64,000 nucleotides of DNA from Krasilnikovia cinnamomea (lineage in GTDB: Bacteria; Actinomycetota; Actinomycetes; Mycobacteriales; Micromonosporaceae): the NCBI RefSeq assembly GCF_004217545.1, contig NZ_SHKY01000001.1:5890001-5954000 (forward strand), in the 5' to 3' direction. The notes beneath the pieces were generated by a model. It had not been told where the DNA came from. It saw nothing but the letters and a program-made list of their open reading frames with translations, and searched no databases. This document shows, in pieces, positions 6,214 to 16,130 of the stretch. Position numbers and translations under genes: made by a program. The first letter of the stretch is position 1; each line of letters begins with the position of its first letter.

Positions 6214-8754
6214 CTACGGCATCGAAGACCTGTGCTCCATCTCGAACGGCGGCTGCTGTACGAGGGTCGATATCCGGGCGCTCAGGCGTCCCGCAGGTTC
6301 GGGGTCGAGCCGCACCAGAACCTCACGCGCCCGGTCGACGTAGGTCTGGGCCGCTGCCCGGTCGTCCCCAGCGACGCTGAGTTCGGCGGCCCGCAGCAGG
6401 ACGTCGGCCACCCGTTCGAACCGTTTCATGGCGCTGAACAGCTCGACCGCCTCCTGCAGGCATGCGCCGGCTCCGGCCTGGTCGCCGAGCGTGCGCAGCA
6501 GGTCCGCCTCGAGAGTCCGGGACAGGGCCTGCGCCAAGCGGTTCCCGGTGACCGCGAAGAGTTCGACCGCCGTCCGGACGGCCATGACCGCCTCGGCATG
6601 GCGGCCCATGCCTTCCAAATCCTGCGCGAGCCAGCGCGCCACGACCCCGCGCAGGCTGGACGCGGTGCCGCCGGCCCCTTCGACACGCTCGGCCTCCGCC
6701 AGCATCGCGGCCAGGCGGCCATGCAGTTCAGCGGCCTCGGCGAACTTGCCGGTCATGCACAGCACCGCGGCGAGGTTCGCCTCGATCAGGAAATGGTTGT
6801 GGCTGTCCTCGAGCCCGGCGGATATCTCCACGGCCTCGCGGGCCCGCCGCTCGGAACGTTCAGGGTCGCGCGGCGCGCACTGGTAGCTCAGGGCACTGAG
6901 CGCCCACGACTCCTCCCTGCGGTCGCCGATCTCCCGCGCCAGGGTCAGCGCCTGCTCGTGGGTTCTGACGCACTCCGACCAGCCCCCGTCGACGACACCG
7001 TGCGCCCAGCCCAGGAAGTTGAGCTGCACGGCCTCGTCGTGTCGGCGGCCGCTGGCCCGGGCCGCCGCCGCCGCGAGGCCGAACACCTCGATCCAGACGC
7101 TCAGCCCGGCGTGTACGTCGGAGTACCAGTGCATGGCCCCGCCGACTTCGATGACCTCGTCGTGCAGACCCAGACGGGCGGCCTCCCGCAGCGCCGGCAG
7201 CCAATGCGGCAACTCCGTCTCCAGCCAGTTCTGTGCCTGCTGCCGATCGGCGATCGGGACCGTGCGTACGTCGGCGGGCCGGGTGCGCAGCCGGCGGGCA
7301 CGGTCCGGGTCGCGTTCGTAGAACGAACCGGCGAGCACGGCGGTGTGCAGCAGTGACCGGACCATGCGCCGGTGCGCCGCGACCCGGCTGCGGACGGTGT
7401 CGTCTTCGTCGAGCCGGCGGGCGGCGAACAGCCGGACCAGGTCGTGGAAGCGGTAGCGGCCGTGGCGTCCGGCGGGTTCCAGCAGGTGGGCGTCGACCAG
7501 GTCTTCCAGCTGGTCCTCGGCGGCGATCTCCGAGATGTCGGCCAGGGTGGCGGCGAGCCGGCGATCGAAGTCCCCGCCGGCGGCCAGCGCGAGCCGGCGG
7601 AACACCACCGCTTCCGGGCCGAGCTGCCGGTAGGACAGGTGCAGCGCGCTCTCCACCGCCAGATCCCCGGCCTGCAGCAGCTCCAGCCGTTGCCGTTCGT
7701 CGCTGAGGCGTTCGGCGAACTGCGCCAGCGACCAGTGGGCCCGGGTCAGCAACCGGTTGGCCACGATCCGCAGCGCCAGGGGCAGCCGGCCGCAGAGGGT
7801 GATGAGCCGGTCGGCGGCCTGCGGCTCGGCGTCGACCCGGTCGGCGCCCAGGGAGTCGCGCAGCAGGGTGCGCGCATCGTCTGGGCTGAGCAGTTCGAGG
7901 CCGACCCGGTGTGGCGTGCCCAGTCCCGGCAGGGTGTAGCGGCTGGTCAGCAGGATCAGACAGCGTGGCTCGGCGGGCAGCAGCGGCCGGACCTGGGCCT
8001 CGTCGGCGACGTTGTCGAGAACGATCAGGACCCGGCGCCCCCGCAGCAGTGACCGGTAGAGGCTTGCTCGTTCGCTCTCCTGGGCCGGCATGTCACCGGG
8101 GGCCACCCCGAGCGAATAGAGCAGCCGGGCCAGCGCCTCCGCGGCGGTCAGCACCGAGGTGTCCATGGCGCGCAGGTCGATGAACAGCTGCCCGTCGGGG
8201 AACTGGTCGGCCAGCCGGTACGCGACGTGGTTGGCCAGCGCGCTCTTCCCGATCCCGGCCGGGCCGCTGATCACCACCACGATCGGAACGGCGGCCTTGC
8301 CGTCCGCCGCGGCCCGCGCCAGCTCCTCGATCCGTACGAGCTGCGGGTCCCGGCCGGTCAGCGTGTCGGTGTCGGGCGGCAGGGCGCACAGGGACCCCAC
8401 GGCTTCACCGGTGCCGTCGGCAGGTGGCGCGGTGTCCCGGGCCTGACGGTTGCGGCCCGCGGCGAGGAACTCGGCCCGGGCAAGGTCGCGCAGACGCAGG
8501 GCGTCCGCCAGCGCCTCCAGGGAACGTCGCTGGGGCCGGCGGGCCCGGCCGCGTTCGATGTCGCTGATCGCCCGGGTGCTGAGCCCGGATTGTTCGGACA
8601 GCTCCTCCTGGGTGAGCTTGCAGGCCAGCCGGTGGCGCAGCACGAGCTGGCCGAACTCCTCGATGCCGGCCTGACCGGACGGAAATCGCGTCACCACGGG
8701 CGAGACCGGTCCCTCTCCTGAGACATCGCCGACCGGCACGTCCACACTGGACAC
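6214..8754 (-). CDS. XRE helix-turn-helix / NB-ARC / TPR transcriptional regulator
   Basis: 846 residues. Residues ~33-92 form an XRE DNA-binding domain (LTQEELSEQSGLSTRAISDIERGR). The NB-ARC ATPase follows, with Walker A GPAGIGKS (Lys170), Walker B VLIVLDNV and the GLPL-like motif GRLPLALRIV. The C-terminal half is a run of TPR-like helical repeats. This is the SARP-less STAND regulator design common in actinomycete secondary metabolism and development, where ATP binding and the TPR sensor control DNA binding. GTG 8754 is used as the start, with a weak ribosome site. It lies downstream of, and co-directional with, the T7SS ATPase genes, but a 192-nt gap argues for its own promoter. Confidence 0.85.
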   Translation of the reverse strand: MSSVDVPVGDVSGEGPVSPVVTRFPSGQAGIEEFGQLVLRHRLACKLTQEELSEQSGLSTRAISDIERGRARRPQRRSLEALADALRLRDLARAEFLAAGRNRQARDTAPPADGTGEAVGSLCALPPDTDTLTGRDPQLVRIEELARAAADGKAAVPIVVVISGPAGIGKSALANHVAYRLADQFPDGQLFIDLRAMDTSVLTAAEALARLLYSLGVAPGDMPAQESERASLYRSLLRGRRVLIVLDNVADEAQVRPLLPAEPRCLILLTSRYTLPGLGTPHRVGLELLSPDDARTLLRDSLGADRVDAEPQAADRLITLCGRLPLALRIVANRLLTRAHWSLAQFAERLSDERQRLELLQAGDLAVESALHLSYRQLGPEAVVFRRLALAAGGDFDRRLAATLADISEIAAEDQLEDLVDAHLLEPAGRHGRYRFHDLVRLFAARRLDEDDTVRSRVAAHRRMVRSLLHTAVLAGSFYERDPDRARRLRTRPADVRTVPIADRQQAQNWLETELPHWLPALREAARLGLHDEVIEVGGAMHWYSDVHAGLSVWIEVFGLAAAAARASGRRHDEAVQLNFLGWAHGVVDGGWSECVRTHEQALTLAREIGDRREESWALSALSYQCAPRDPERSERRAREAVEISAGLEDSHNHFLIEANLAAVLCMTGKFAEAAELHGRLAAMLAEAERVEGAGGTASSLRGVVARWLAQDLEGMGRHAEAVMAVRTAVELFAVTGNRLAQALSRTLEADLLRTLGDQAGAGACLQEAVELFSAMKRFERVADVLLRAAELSVAGDDRAAAQTYVDRAREVLVRLDPEPAGRLSARISTLVQQPPFEMEHRSSMP

Positions 8755-8770
8755 GATGCCGAGCGCGATC

Positions 8771-8848
8771 TGTGCGGTAGCAGCTCGCGCTCATCCTATG
8801 CGGCCCGTGCGCCGTCCGTAGTCGTCTCGCGCGATGGCTTACCGCACA
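8771..8848. promoter_or_regulatory. Spaced inverted 9-mers upstream of XRE regulator
   Basis: TGTGCGGTA (8771-8779) and its exact reverse complement TACCGCACA (8840-8848) flank ~60 bp just upstream of the regulator start. A further GACCGCACA-like copy lies nearby at ~8855. They are possible autoregulatory operators. Confidence 0.25.
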
Positions 8849-8946
8849 CCGTGACCGACCGCACACCCGCGGTGACGCGGAGTGGGAACTCGCCTCCCGG
8901 TGATCGACGTGACGGAACCGGGCCCCGGTCCCGCCGACGCGTGGTG

Positions 8947-11916
8947 TCATCTCGCGGGCGTGACGAAGTCCCCGGGGAGCAGGGCGCTCAGCTCTTCCCG
9001 GGTCGGATGGAGGATCTGACAGACGCGCCCGGCCTGTCTCGTGATCATGGCGTCGAGAACTTTGCGGGCGAATCGCCCGTTGCCCGACGTCTGCTCCGGT
9101 GCGGCCGAGGCGAAGGAACGTAGCAGTAACGCCTTGGTCTCCAGCGTCAGCTCGTACCCGGCGGCCTGCGCATGCTGCTCGACGATGGTCACCAGCTGTT
9201 CGGCGGTGTAGTCGGCGAAATGGACGGTATGCGAGAAGCGGGATCCGATGCCGGGGTTGCTGTCGAGGAACGCCGCCATCTCCGCGGTGTATCCCGCGGC
9301 GATCACCACCACGTCGTCCCGGTGGTCCTCCATCAGCTTCACCAGCGTGTCCACGGCCTCGCGCCCGAAGTCGGCGCCGGATCCACGGTCCGGTGGCACC
9401 AGGGTGTACGCCTCGTCGATGAACAGCACCCCGCCACGGGCGCGGTCGAAGGCGTCGCGCGTGCGCGCAGCGGTCTGGCCGACGTACTCGGCGACCAGGT
9501 CCGCGCGGCTGACCTCGACGAGCTGGCCGCTGGCCAGGACTCCGAGCGCGGCCAGCAACTGGCCGTAGAGACGGGCCACGGTGGTCTTTCCGGTGCCGGG
9601 CGCCCCCGCGAAGATCACGTGGCGGCTCAGCGACGGGACCGGCAGCCCGGCGGCGGCCCGCCGCCGGGCCGTGGCGAGCAGGTTGACGATGTCGGTCACC
9701 TCCCGCTTGACCCCGTCGAGGCCCACCATCGCGTCCAGCCTGGCCCGCAACTGCTCGAGATCGGGTCGCTGGTTCGTGCCACCGGCCCGGATGCCACCGG
9801 CCGGGACCGCTCCGACGTCCTCGGGCAGCAGCCGGGTCAGCTCGGGGGCGGACGCCACCTCGATCCGGGCCAGCCGCTGCGCCTGACGGCCGACCATCTC
9901 CTCGAACACCTTGCGGGCGGTCCGCCCGTTGCCGAAGTTGGCGTCGCGGGGGATCCGGGAGAACAGGTCGGTCAGCGCCTGGCCCGTACCGTAGTCGAGG
10001 GTGTAGCGGTGTTGCCGGCAGAACGTCTCCACGATGGTGACCAGCTCGTCCACGGCGTAGTTCTCGAACTCGATGCTCTTGGTGAACCGCGAGGCCAGGC
10101 CCGGGTTCGAGGCCAGGAACGCGCGCATCTCGTGGGAGTAGCCCGCGGCGATCACCACGATGTCGTCGCGGTGGTCCTCCATCAGCTTGACGATGGTGTC
10201 GATGGCCTCCTGGCCGAAGTCGGCCCCGCCGCCGCTGTCCGCCGACAGGGTGTACGCCTCGTCGATGAACAGCACCCCGCCGAGGGCGGCCTCGAACTTC
10301 TCCGTGGTCTTGATGGCGGTGCCGCCGACGATCTGGGCGACCAGATCGGCCCGGGACACCTCGACCACGTGACCCTTGCGCAGGGTTCCCAGCGCCTGCA
10401 GGATCCGCGCGTACAGGCGCGCGATGGTGGTCTTTCCGGTGCCGGGCGGGCCCGCGAAGACCAGATGGCGGCTCATCGGCGGGGACGGCAGGCCCGCCTG
10501 CTGTCGCCGCTGCGCCAGCAGCTGCAGGTTGACCAGCATGGAGACGTCCTGCTTGACCCCGGCCAGGCCGACCAGGGAGTTCAGCTCGTCCAGCAGTACG
10601 TCCACGGCGGCGGCCACCGACGGGGCCCGGGACACCCCGGACGGGTGTGGCGCGGCCTGCGGCGGCTCGCCGTCGGAGGGGGCCGTGGGCTGCCGCCGGT
10701 TTCCCGCAGCGGGCTCGGTGGCGTCCCGGTGGGTGTCCGGTGCGCCGTTGGCGCGGCTGTCCACATCGACCACGCTCAGCTCGGCGTCGTCGGCGCCCTG
10801 GCGGACGCCCGCACCACCGTTGTCGTGCACCGCGCAGCCCTTGACCGTGGTGGGCCGGACGCTGTCCACCCGGATCCCGTCACCGCGGTTGGCGTACACC
10901 TCACATCCGGTCACCCAGGCGGCGCCGTCCCGCTCGATCAGTACGCCGTCGCCCTCGTGGCCGTGCACCCGGCAGTCCTCCAGCGCGACCTCGGCGTCGG
11001 GGCCGACCCGGACGCCGGTCCCGGCGCCGTCCGTGACCCGGCAACGGCGCAGGCTGCCCCGCCCGCGGACCCCGATCAGCACCGCCGACCCGCCGCTCCC
11101 GGCCCGGCTGATCCGGCAGCCGGCCAGCTGCGGATGAGCCCCCTCGGACACCTGCAGCCCAGCCCCGGCCGTGCCGGTGATCTGGCAGTCCTCGATGACC
11201 GGCTGGGCGTCGGAGGTGACCAGGATGCCGGCGTCCGCGGTGTCCGTGATGGAAGTCTGGCGGATCTCGGTGGCGCTGTGCTTCTCCAGGGCGATCGCCG
11301 GACCCTGCACCCGCGTGATCGTGCAGCGCTCGACGGTGCCCCGGGCGTGCTCGGTGCCGCACACGGCGTTGCCGCCGACCCCGTCGATGGTGCAGTCCCG
11401 CAGCGTCGGGTCGGCGCCGGAGCGGAGCACCACCGCCGAGGTGCCGATCCGGCTGATCGTCGTCTCCTCGATCGACCCGGTGGCGTTCTCCACGGCGATG
11501 ATGCCGGCGCCGGTGGGGTTGCTCACCTGGCACCGGCTCATCGCCAGCGCGGTACCGCCGCGCAGGTACACCGCGGCGGCCGAGCGGGCTCGTACCTCGC
11601 AGTCGTCGACGCGCAGCCGGCCCGACACGACGTCGACCGTGGCGGCGTGCGGGTCGGTGCTGGTCAGGGTCAGCCCGCTCAGCGTGGCCGACTCGGCGTG
11701 CAGCAGCACCGCGGCGCCGTCCTCGGCGGTCACCACGACCGTGCCCGGGCCTTGCTCGCTGGCGATGGTGCAGGGCACCGCGAGGGTCAGCGTCTCGGCG
11801 TACGTGCCCGGCAGCACACTGATGACCGACCCCGGCTGCGCCAGCGCCAGCGCGGCGTTGATGCTTCGGTGGCAGTCCGGCTCGGTGGCCGAGACGGTCA
11901 GGACCCGGCGGTTCAT
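8947..11916 (-). CDS. EccA-like T7SS protein: beta-helix fused to two CbxX/CfxQ AAA+ domains
   Basis: 989 residues. Residues ~1-380 repeat short 'C.I......I......GI' units, with many Cys, Asp and Gly, typical of a right-handed parallel beta-helix. After a Pro/Ala linker come two AAA+ modules of the CbxX/CfxQ (SpoVK) type, with Walker A GPPGTGKTT (Lys495) and GAPGTGKTT (Lys777). Each is followed by GGVLFIDEAYTL as Walker B. EccA proteins of mycobacterial ESX systems carry one such AAA+ domain and help release or chaperone substrates in the cytosol. ATG 11916 overlaps the EccC stop as ATGA, so the two are translationally coupled. The second AAA+ domain and the beta-helix replace the usual TPR N-terminus. 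Confidence 0.85.
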   Translation of the reverse strand: MNRRVLTVSATEPDCHRSINAALALAQPGSVISVLPGTYAETLTLAVPCTIASEQGPGTVVVTAEDGAAVLLHAESATLSGLTLTSTDPHAATVDVVSGRLRVDDCEVRARSAAAVYLRGGTALAMSRCQVSNPTGAGIIAVENATGSIEETTISRIGTSAVVLRSGADPTLRDCTIDGVGGNAVCGTEHARGTVERCTITRVQGPAIALEKHSATEIRQTSITDTADAGILVTSDAQPVIEDCQITGTAGAGLQVSEGAHPQLAGCRISRAGSGGSAVLIGVRGRGSLRRCRVTDGAGTGVRVGPDAEVALEDCRVHGHEGDGVLIERDGAAWVTGCEVYANRGDGIRVDSVRPTTVKGCAVHDNGGAGVRQGADDAELSVVDVDSRANGAPDTHRDATEPAAGNRRQPTAPSDGEPPQAAPHPSGVSRAPSVAAAVDVLLDELNSLVGLAGVKQDVSMLVNLQLLAQRRQQAGLPSPPMSRHLVFAGPPGTGKTTIARLYARILQALGTLRKGHVVEVSRADLVAQIVGGTAIKTTEKFEAALGGVLFIDEAYTLSADSGGGADFGQEAIDTIVKLMEDHRDDIVVIAAGYSHEMRAFLASNPGLASRFTKSIEFENYAVDELVTIVETFCRQHRYTLDYGTGQALTDLFSRIPRDANFGNGRTARKVFEEMVGRQAQRLARIEVASAPELTRLLPEDVGAVPAGGIRAGGTNQRPDLEQLRARLDAMVGLDGVKREVTDIVNLLATARRRAAAGLPVPSLSRHVIFAGAPGTGKTTVARLYGQLLAALGVLASGQLVEVSRADLVAEYVGQTAARTRDAFDRARGGVLFIDEAYTLVPPDRGSGADFGREAVDTLVKLMEDHRDDVVVIAAGYTAEMAAFLDSNPGIGSRFSHTVHFADYTAEQLVTIVEQHAQAAGYELTLETKALLLRSFASAAPEQTSGNGRFARKVLDAMITRQAGRVCQILHPTREELSALLPGDFVTPAR

Positions 11917-14900
11917 GCGTGCTCCCCTCGCGCGGCCGCGTCGTCCGCCACCGCGGTCTGCACCAGCGTCGTCGTCCGGCGGCGGCTGATCAGCTGGGCG
12001 CGTCCCTGCGGAAGGCGGCGCGCCTTGGCGTCGCCCAGGAATCCGCCGTCGTCGCGGTCGCAGGAGAACAGCAACGCGTTCCCGCCCAGATCCCACAGCC
12101 GGCGCAGCACCGGATCCATCATCATGGCGCGCGACGCGCCCGCCGTCGTCCGGGCCACGATCAGGTGCAGGCCCACGTCGGCGCCCTGCGGCAGCGCGTC
12201 GAGCAGCGGTTCGAGCGGGCTGGTGTGGCCCGAGCCCACCAGGTCGTAGTCGTCGACCACCACGAACAGGTGCGGCCCGGTCCACCAGTCGCGCCGGCTG
12301 AGCCGCTCCAGCGAGATGTCCGCACCCGGCAGCCGGGGGCGGATCGCCGCCATCGCCTCGGTCACCAACTCCTCCAGTGCCAGGCCGGACACCGCGTAGC
12401 CCACCTGGCTGGCGGGCGGCACCGCGTCGAACAGGTTGCGCCGGGAGTCGGCCAGCAGGACGCGGGCATCGGCGGGGGTGTTGCGGCGCACGACCGACTG
12501 GGCGATCAGCCGCAGCAGGTTCGTCTTGCCCGACTCGGCCTCGCCGAACACCATCAGATGTGGATGCACGTCGAAGTCGTGCCACACCGGCGCGAGCTGT
12601 TGCTCGTCGAGGCCGATCGCGACCCGGCGCGGCGCATCCGGCTCCGGCAGGTCCGCCGTGCGCAGCAGGCTCGGCAACAGCCGGACCCCAGGCGCCGCGG
12701 GGCCGTGCCACGCCGCGGCGCAGCGCAGCGCCGTCGCCCGGACCGCGTCGGCCAGATCGTCGGTCCGGGCCAGCCCATCCAGCCGCGGCAACGCGGACAG
12801 GAAGTGGAACCCGTCGCGGGTCAGGCCGCGGCCGGGCACGTCCGGGACGTTCGCCGCCTGCCGCATGCCCACTTCCGAATCCACCGGGTCGCCCAGGTGC
12901 AGCTCGAACCGGGTGCCCAGCAGGTCCCGCAACCAGGGCCGGATCTCCGACCAGCGCGAGGCGGTGACGATCAGGTGGATGCCGTAGTTCAGGCCCCGGG
13001 TGGCCAGGTCGGAGAACGCCGCCTCCAGCGCCTCGAAATCCTGGTGCAGGGTCGACCAGCCGTCGACAACCAGGAACACGTCGCCGTACCCGTCGTCGGC
13101 CTCCGCGGGCAGCGTGCCCTCGGCGCGGGCCTGCCGGTAGGTGTCGATGCCCTCGAGGCCGTTCGCGGCGAACCGCTTCTCCCGGCCCAGCAGCAGGTCG
13201 CAGACCTCGGCGACGGTACGGGTGACGCGCTCGCGGTCCAGCCGGCCGACCACCTCACCCACGTGCGGCAGCCCCGCCAGCCCGGCCAGGCTCCCACCGC
13301 CGAAGTCCAGGCAGTACACCTGCGCCTCCACCGGGGTGTGGGTCACCGCCAGCGCGGTGACCAGGGTACGGACCAGCGTGCTCTTGCCGCTCTGCGTGCC
13401 ACCGCCGATGCCCACGTGCCCGCCGGAGCCGGTGAGGTCCGCGACCAGCAGGTCACGCCGCTGCTCCAGGGGCCGGTCCACCACTCCGACCGGCACCCGC
13501 AGCGCGGCGGGGCCGGTAGCGCGCGGCACCGACAGGCCCCGCGCGGCGTCGGGCAGGACCGGCGGCAGCAGCGCGTCCAGCGTCGGTGGCTCCTCCAGCG
13601 GCGGCAACCACACCTGGTGGGCCCGCGCGCCGTGCCCCATCAGCCGCTCGACGACCACGTCGAGCAGGCGCGGGCCGGACGGCTGAGACTCCTCGGCCGC
13701 ATCGGGTTGCGGCGACTCGGGCGCGGCGGGCTCCTCGGCCGACGCGATGGCGCCCACCACGTACGGCACCACGCTCAGCCGCGCCTCGGCGCGCCTGGCC
13801 TGCCGCTGGGCCCGGCGCAGCGGTGCCGACACGTACGCGGCCTTGAATCTGACCAGGGTGCTGGTGTCCGCCCGCAGGTAGCCGTTGCCCGGCGCCGACG
13901 GAAGTTCGTAGGCGTCCGGAACCCCGATGACGCCGCGGCTCTCCACCGCCGAGAACGTGCGCAGGCCGATCCGGTACGACAGATGGGACTCGAGCTGGTG
14001 CATGCGGCCCTCGTCGAGCCGCTGCGACGCCAGCAGCAGGTGGACACCGAGGCTGCGTCCCAGCCGCCCGATCATCACGAACAGGTCGATGAAGTCGCGT
14101 TTGGTCGCCAGCAGCTCGCTGAACTCGTCCACGACCACGAACAGGGTGGGCAGCGGGGCCAGCGGCGCGCCGTCGGCGCGCGCCTTCTCGTAGTCCTTCA
14201 ACCCGCTGAATCCCGCCTGACGCAGCAGCTCCTGCCGGCGGACCAGCTCGCCCTGCAACGCCTCCTGCATGCGGTCGACCAGTGGCAGCTCGTCGGCGAG
14301 GTTGGTGATCAGGGCCGAGGTGTGCGGCAGGCCGTCCAGGCCCAGGAAGGTCGCGCCGCCCTTGAAGTCGACCAGGATGAAGTTGAGCACCTCGGACGGG
14401 TGGGTGACCGCCAGCGCCAGCACGAGCGTGCGCAGCAGCTCACTCTTGCCCGAACCGGTCGCGCCGATCAGCATGCCGTGCGGTCCCATGCCGCCCTGCG
14501 CGGCCTCCTTGAGATCCAGCTCGACCGGGGTACCCGTGGAGGAGACCCCGACCGGCACCCGCAGGTGGTTCCAGCGCGAGCGGCCGGCCCGTACGGTGGC
14601 CGGGTCGAAGGTCTCCGGGTCGCCCAGCCCCAGCAGGGTCGTCAGGTCCAGGTCCGCGGCGAGCGAGTCGGTCGACTCCACCGAGGACCCCAGCCGGTAC
14701 GGCGACAGCCGGCGGGCGAGCATCCGGGCCTTCCCGGCGCTCAGGTGGTCCGGGGCGCCCAGCGCGTTCGCGGAGTCCCGGCCCTCGTCATCGGCGCCGA
14801 CCATCTGCACGTTCCCGTCGCCGACCAGCAGCCGCAGGGTCAGCGGGTCGGCCACCCAGCGCAGCGTGCCCGACACGTCGACAACCGTGGCGTTGCGCAC

Positions 14901-15986
14901 GCTACCCAGGGCGAACCGGGACGTGGCCGGCAACGGCACCCCGTCCACCACGATCACGGTGTACGGCTCGTGAACGCCGGGCAGGGCCGGGTCGTTGAAG
15001 CGCGGCCGGTCCATGAACGCCGCCCCGAGCAGCCGCTCCAGCTCCGCCGGGGACTCGGCGGCCAGCCGTACCGGCCCGGCGCCGTCGGTCTGGCCCGGGT
15101 GCTGGCTGTGTGGCAGCCACTTCATCCAGTCCCACCGCTGCTGGCGGTCGGCCGGGGCGCAGAGCACCACGCGCAGATCGTCGGGGGAGTGGAACGTGAC
15201 CAGCTGAGCCAGCAGCGCCCGCGCCAGACCCAGGACGGCCTCGTCGGTCGGCGCGGCCGCCGGAGCCTGCGCCGGATCCGTGGCCGAGGGCCGGAGCCGG
15301 GGCTGGGTGGGAATCGCGGTCGGCGCCTGTGGCCGGAGCAGGATCCGGGCGAACTCCCGTAGCTGCACCGCGATCGGCAGCTCGGGCACGGTCCAGTGTG
15401 CCTGCAGGAACCGCCGCAGCGCGCGGGCGCACAGCGGCTCCAGGTCCTCCACCGGCTTGGTCTGCGGCGGGGTGAGCGTCACCGCCAGGCGCTGACTGCC
15501 CAGTCCCACCCGCACCTCACCGAAGTCGTGGCTGCTCGGCCGGCGTTCCCACATCCGCCGCTCGCCGGTCAGCGACCACAGCGCCTGCGGCGCCGGATGA
15601 GCCCAGGCCAGGGCCTTCACCTGCCGCGCCGCGAGGCTCTGCACCTGGCGGCGCATCTGCGCGAGGTAGCGCAGGTAGTCGCGGCGTTCGCCGCGCAGCC
15701 GGCGCTTACGCTCGCCACCGCCGCGCCCCAACTGCCCGACCAGCATGCCCAGGCCCGACACCCCCATCAACCCGGCGGCCAGGTACGACAGTGAGCTGCC
15801 GCCGGGCTGGATGAAGATCAACGCCATCGCCGCGGAGCCCAGCATCATCGGCAGATACGTGAAGGCGGCCGACATGTCGCCACCAGCGATCTCCGGTAGG
15901 GCGGGTGGTTCCTGCAGGGCCAGCTCGCCCCGGGGCATCGGCGGCCCCGGCTGGCGTGCGGGCCGGCGGAAGACGACCGTGGTCAC
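11913..15986 (-). CDS. eccC: Type VII secretion ATPase EccC (FtsK/SpoIIIE, three ATPase domains)
   Basis: 1357 residues from GTG 15986, behind an AAGGGGG ribosome site. Two hydrophobic segments (~38-85) anchor it in the membrane. Three FtsK/SpoIIIE ATPase domains follow, with P-loops GATGSGKSE (Lys514), GGTQSGKST (Lys868) and GEAESGKTN (Lys1154). The first domain also has Walker B LFVVVDEFSELL. EccC is the motor of the ESX/T7SS membrane complex and recognises C-terminal signals on WXG100 substrates. Here it is a single chain rather than split Ca/Cb. It is divergent from eccD across a 144-nt region and coupled to the EccA-like gene. Confidence 0.95.
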   Translation of the reverse strand: MTTVVFRRPARQPGPPMPRGELALQEPPALPEIAGGDMSAAFTYLPMMLGSAAMALIFIQPGGSSLSYLAAGLMGVSGLGMLVGQLGRGGGERKRRLRGERRDYLRYLAQMRRQVQSLAARQVKALAWAHPAPQALWSLTGERRMWERRPSSHDFGEVRVGLGSQRLAVTLTPPQTKPVEDLEPLCARALRRFLQAHWTVPELPIAVQLREFARILLRPQAPTAIPTQPRLRPSATDPAQAPAAAPTDEAVLGLARALLAQLVTFHSPDDLRVVLCAPADRQQRWDWMKWLPHSQHPGQTDGAGPVRLAAESPAELERLLGAAFMDRPRFNDPALPGVHEPYTVIVVDGVPLPATSRFALGSVRNATVVDVSGTLRWVADPLTLRLLVGDGNVQMVGADDEGRDSANALGAPDHLSAGKARMLARRLSPYRLGSSVESTDSLAADLDLTTLLGLGDPETFDPATVRAGRSRWNHLRVPVGVSSTGTPVELDLKEAAQGGMGPHGMLIGATGSGKSELLRTLVLALAVTHPSEVLNFILVDFKGGATFLGLDGLPHTSALITNLADELPLVDRMQEALQGELVRRQELLRQAGFSGLKDYEKARADGAPLAPLPTLFVVVDEFSELLATKRDFIDLFVMIGRLGRSLGVHLLLASQRLDEGRMHQLESHLSYRIGLRTFSAVESRGVIGVPDAYELPSAPGNGYLRADTSTLVRFKAAYVSAPLRRAQRQARRAEARLSVVPYVVGAIASAEEPAAPESPQPDAAEESQPSGPRLLDVVVERLMGHGARAHQVWLPPLEEPPTLDALLPPVLPDAARGLSVPRATGPAALRVPVGVVDRPLEQRRDLLVADLTGSGGHVGIGGGTQSGKSTLVRTLVTALAVTHTPVEAQVYCLDFGGGSLAGLAGLPHVGEVVGRLDRERVTRTVAEVCDLLLGREKRFAANGLEGIDTYRQARAEGTLPAEADDGYGDVFLVVDGWSTLHQDFEALEAAFSDLATRGLNYGIHLIVTASRWSEIRPWLRDLLGTRFELHLGDPVDSEVGMRQAANVPDVPGRGLTRDGFHFLSALPRLDGLARTDDLADAVRATALRCAAAWHGPAAPGVRLLPSLLRTADLPEPDAPRRVAIGLDEQQLAPVWHDFDVHPHLMVFGEAESGKTNLLRLIAQSVVRRNTPADARVLLADSRRNLFDAVPPASQVGYAVSGLALEELVTEAMAAIRPRLPGADISLERLSRRDWWTGPHLFVVVDDYDLVGSGHTSPLEPLLDALPQGADVGLHLIVARTTAGASRAMMMDPVLRRLWDLGGNALLFSCDRDDGGFLGDAKARRLPQGRAQLISRRRTTTLVQTAVADDAAARGEHA

Positions 15987-16052
15987 CTGACCCCCTTCTG
16001 GGCTCCGTCGCGATGTCGCGGCCATTGTGCGTGCCGCCGTGGCGCGTTGACC

Positions 16053-16068
16053 TGGGTCCGCGGACCCA
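16053..16068. promoter_or_regulatory. 16-bp perfect palindrome between eccC and eccD
   Basis: TGGGTCCG|CGGACCCA sits roughly midway between the divergent starts of eccC (15986) and eccD (16131), directly after a TTGACC that could be a -35. Its central position suits one operator controlling both arms of the secretion locus. Confidence 0.35.
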
Positions 16069-16130
16069 TGTTTCGGCCCTGCCGCCGCGGCTACTGTTCG
16101 GGCCGCCAGGACGTCGGAAGGGGATTCGGT

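Noticed and set aside
8791..8805. CGCTCATCC near the XRE regulator as a fourth stress operator
   Set aside because: Only the right half-site matches; no GGGTGAG arm at the proper spacing.
8947..12711. Extended minus-strand frame upstream of ATG 11916 for the EccA-like protein
   Set aside because: The extra 265 codons lie in another frame of eccC and are Arg/Pro/Gly-rich shadow sequence. The ATGA overlap at 11916 fits translational coupling.
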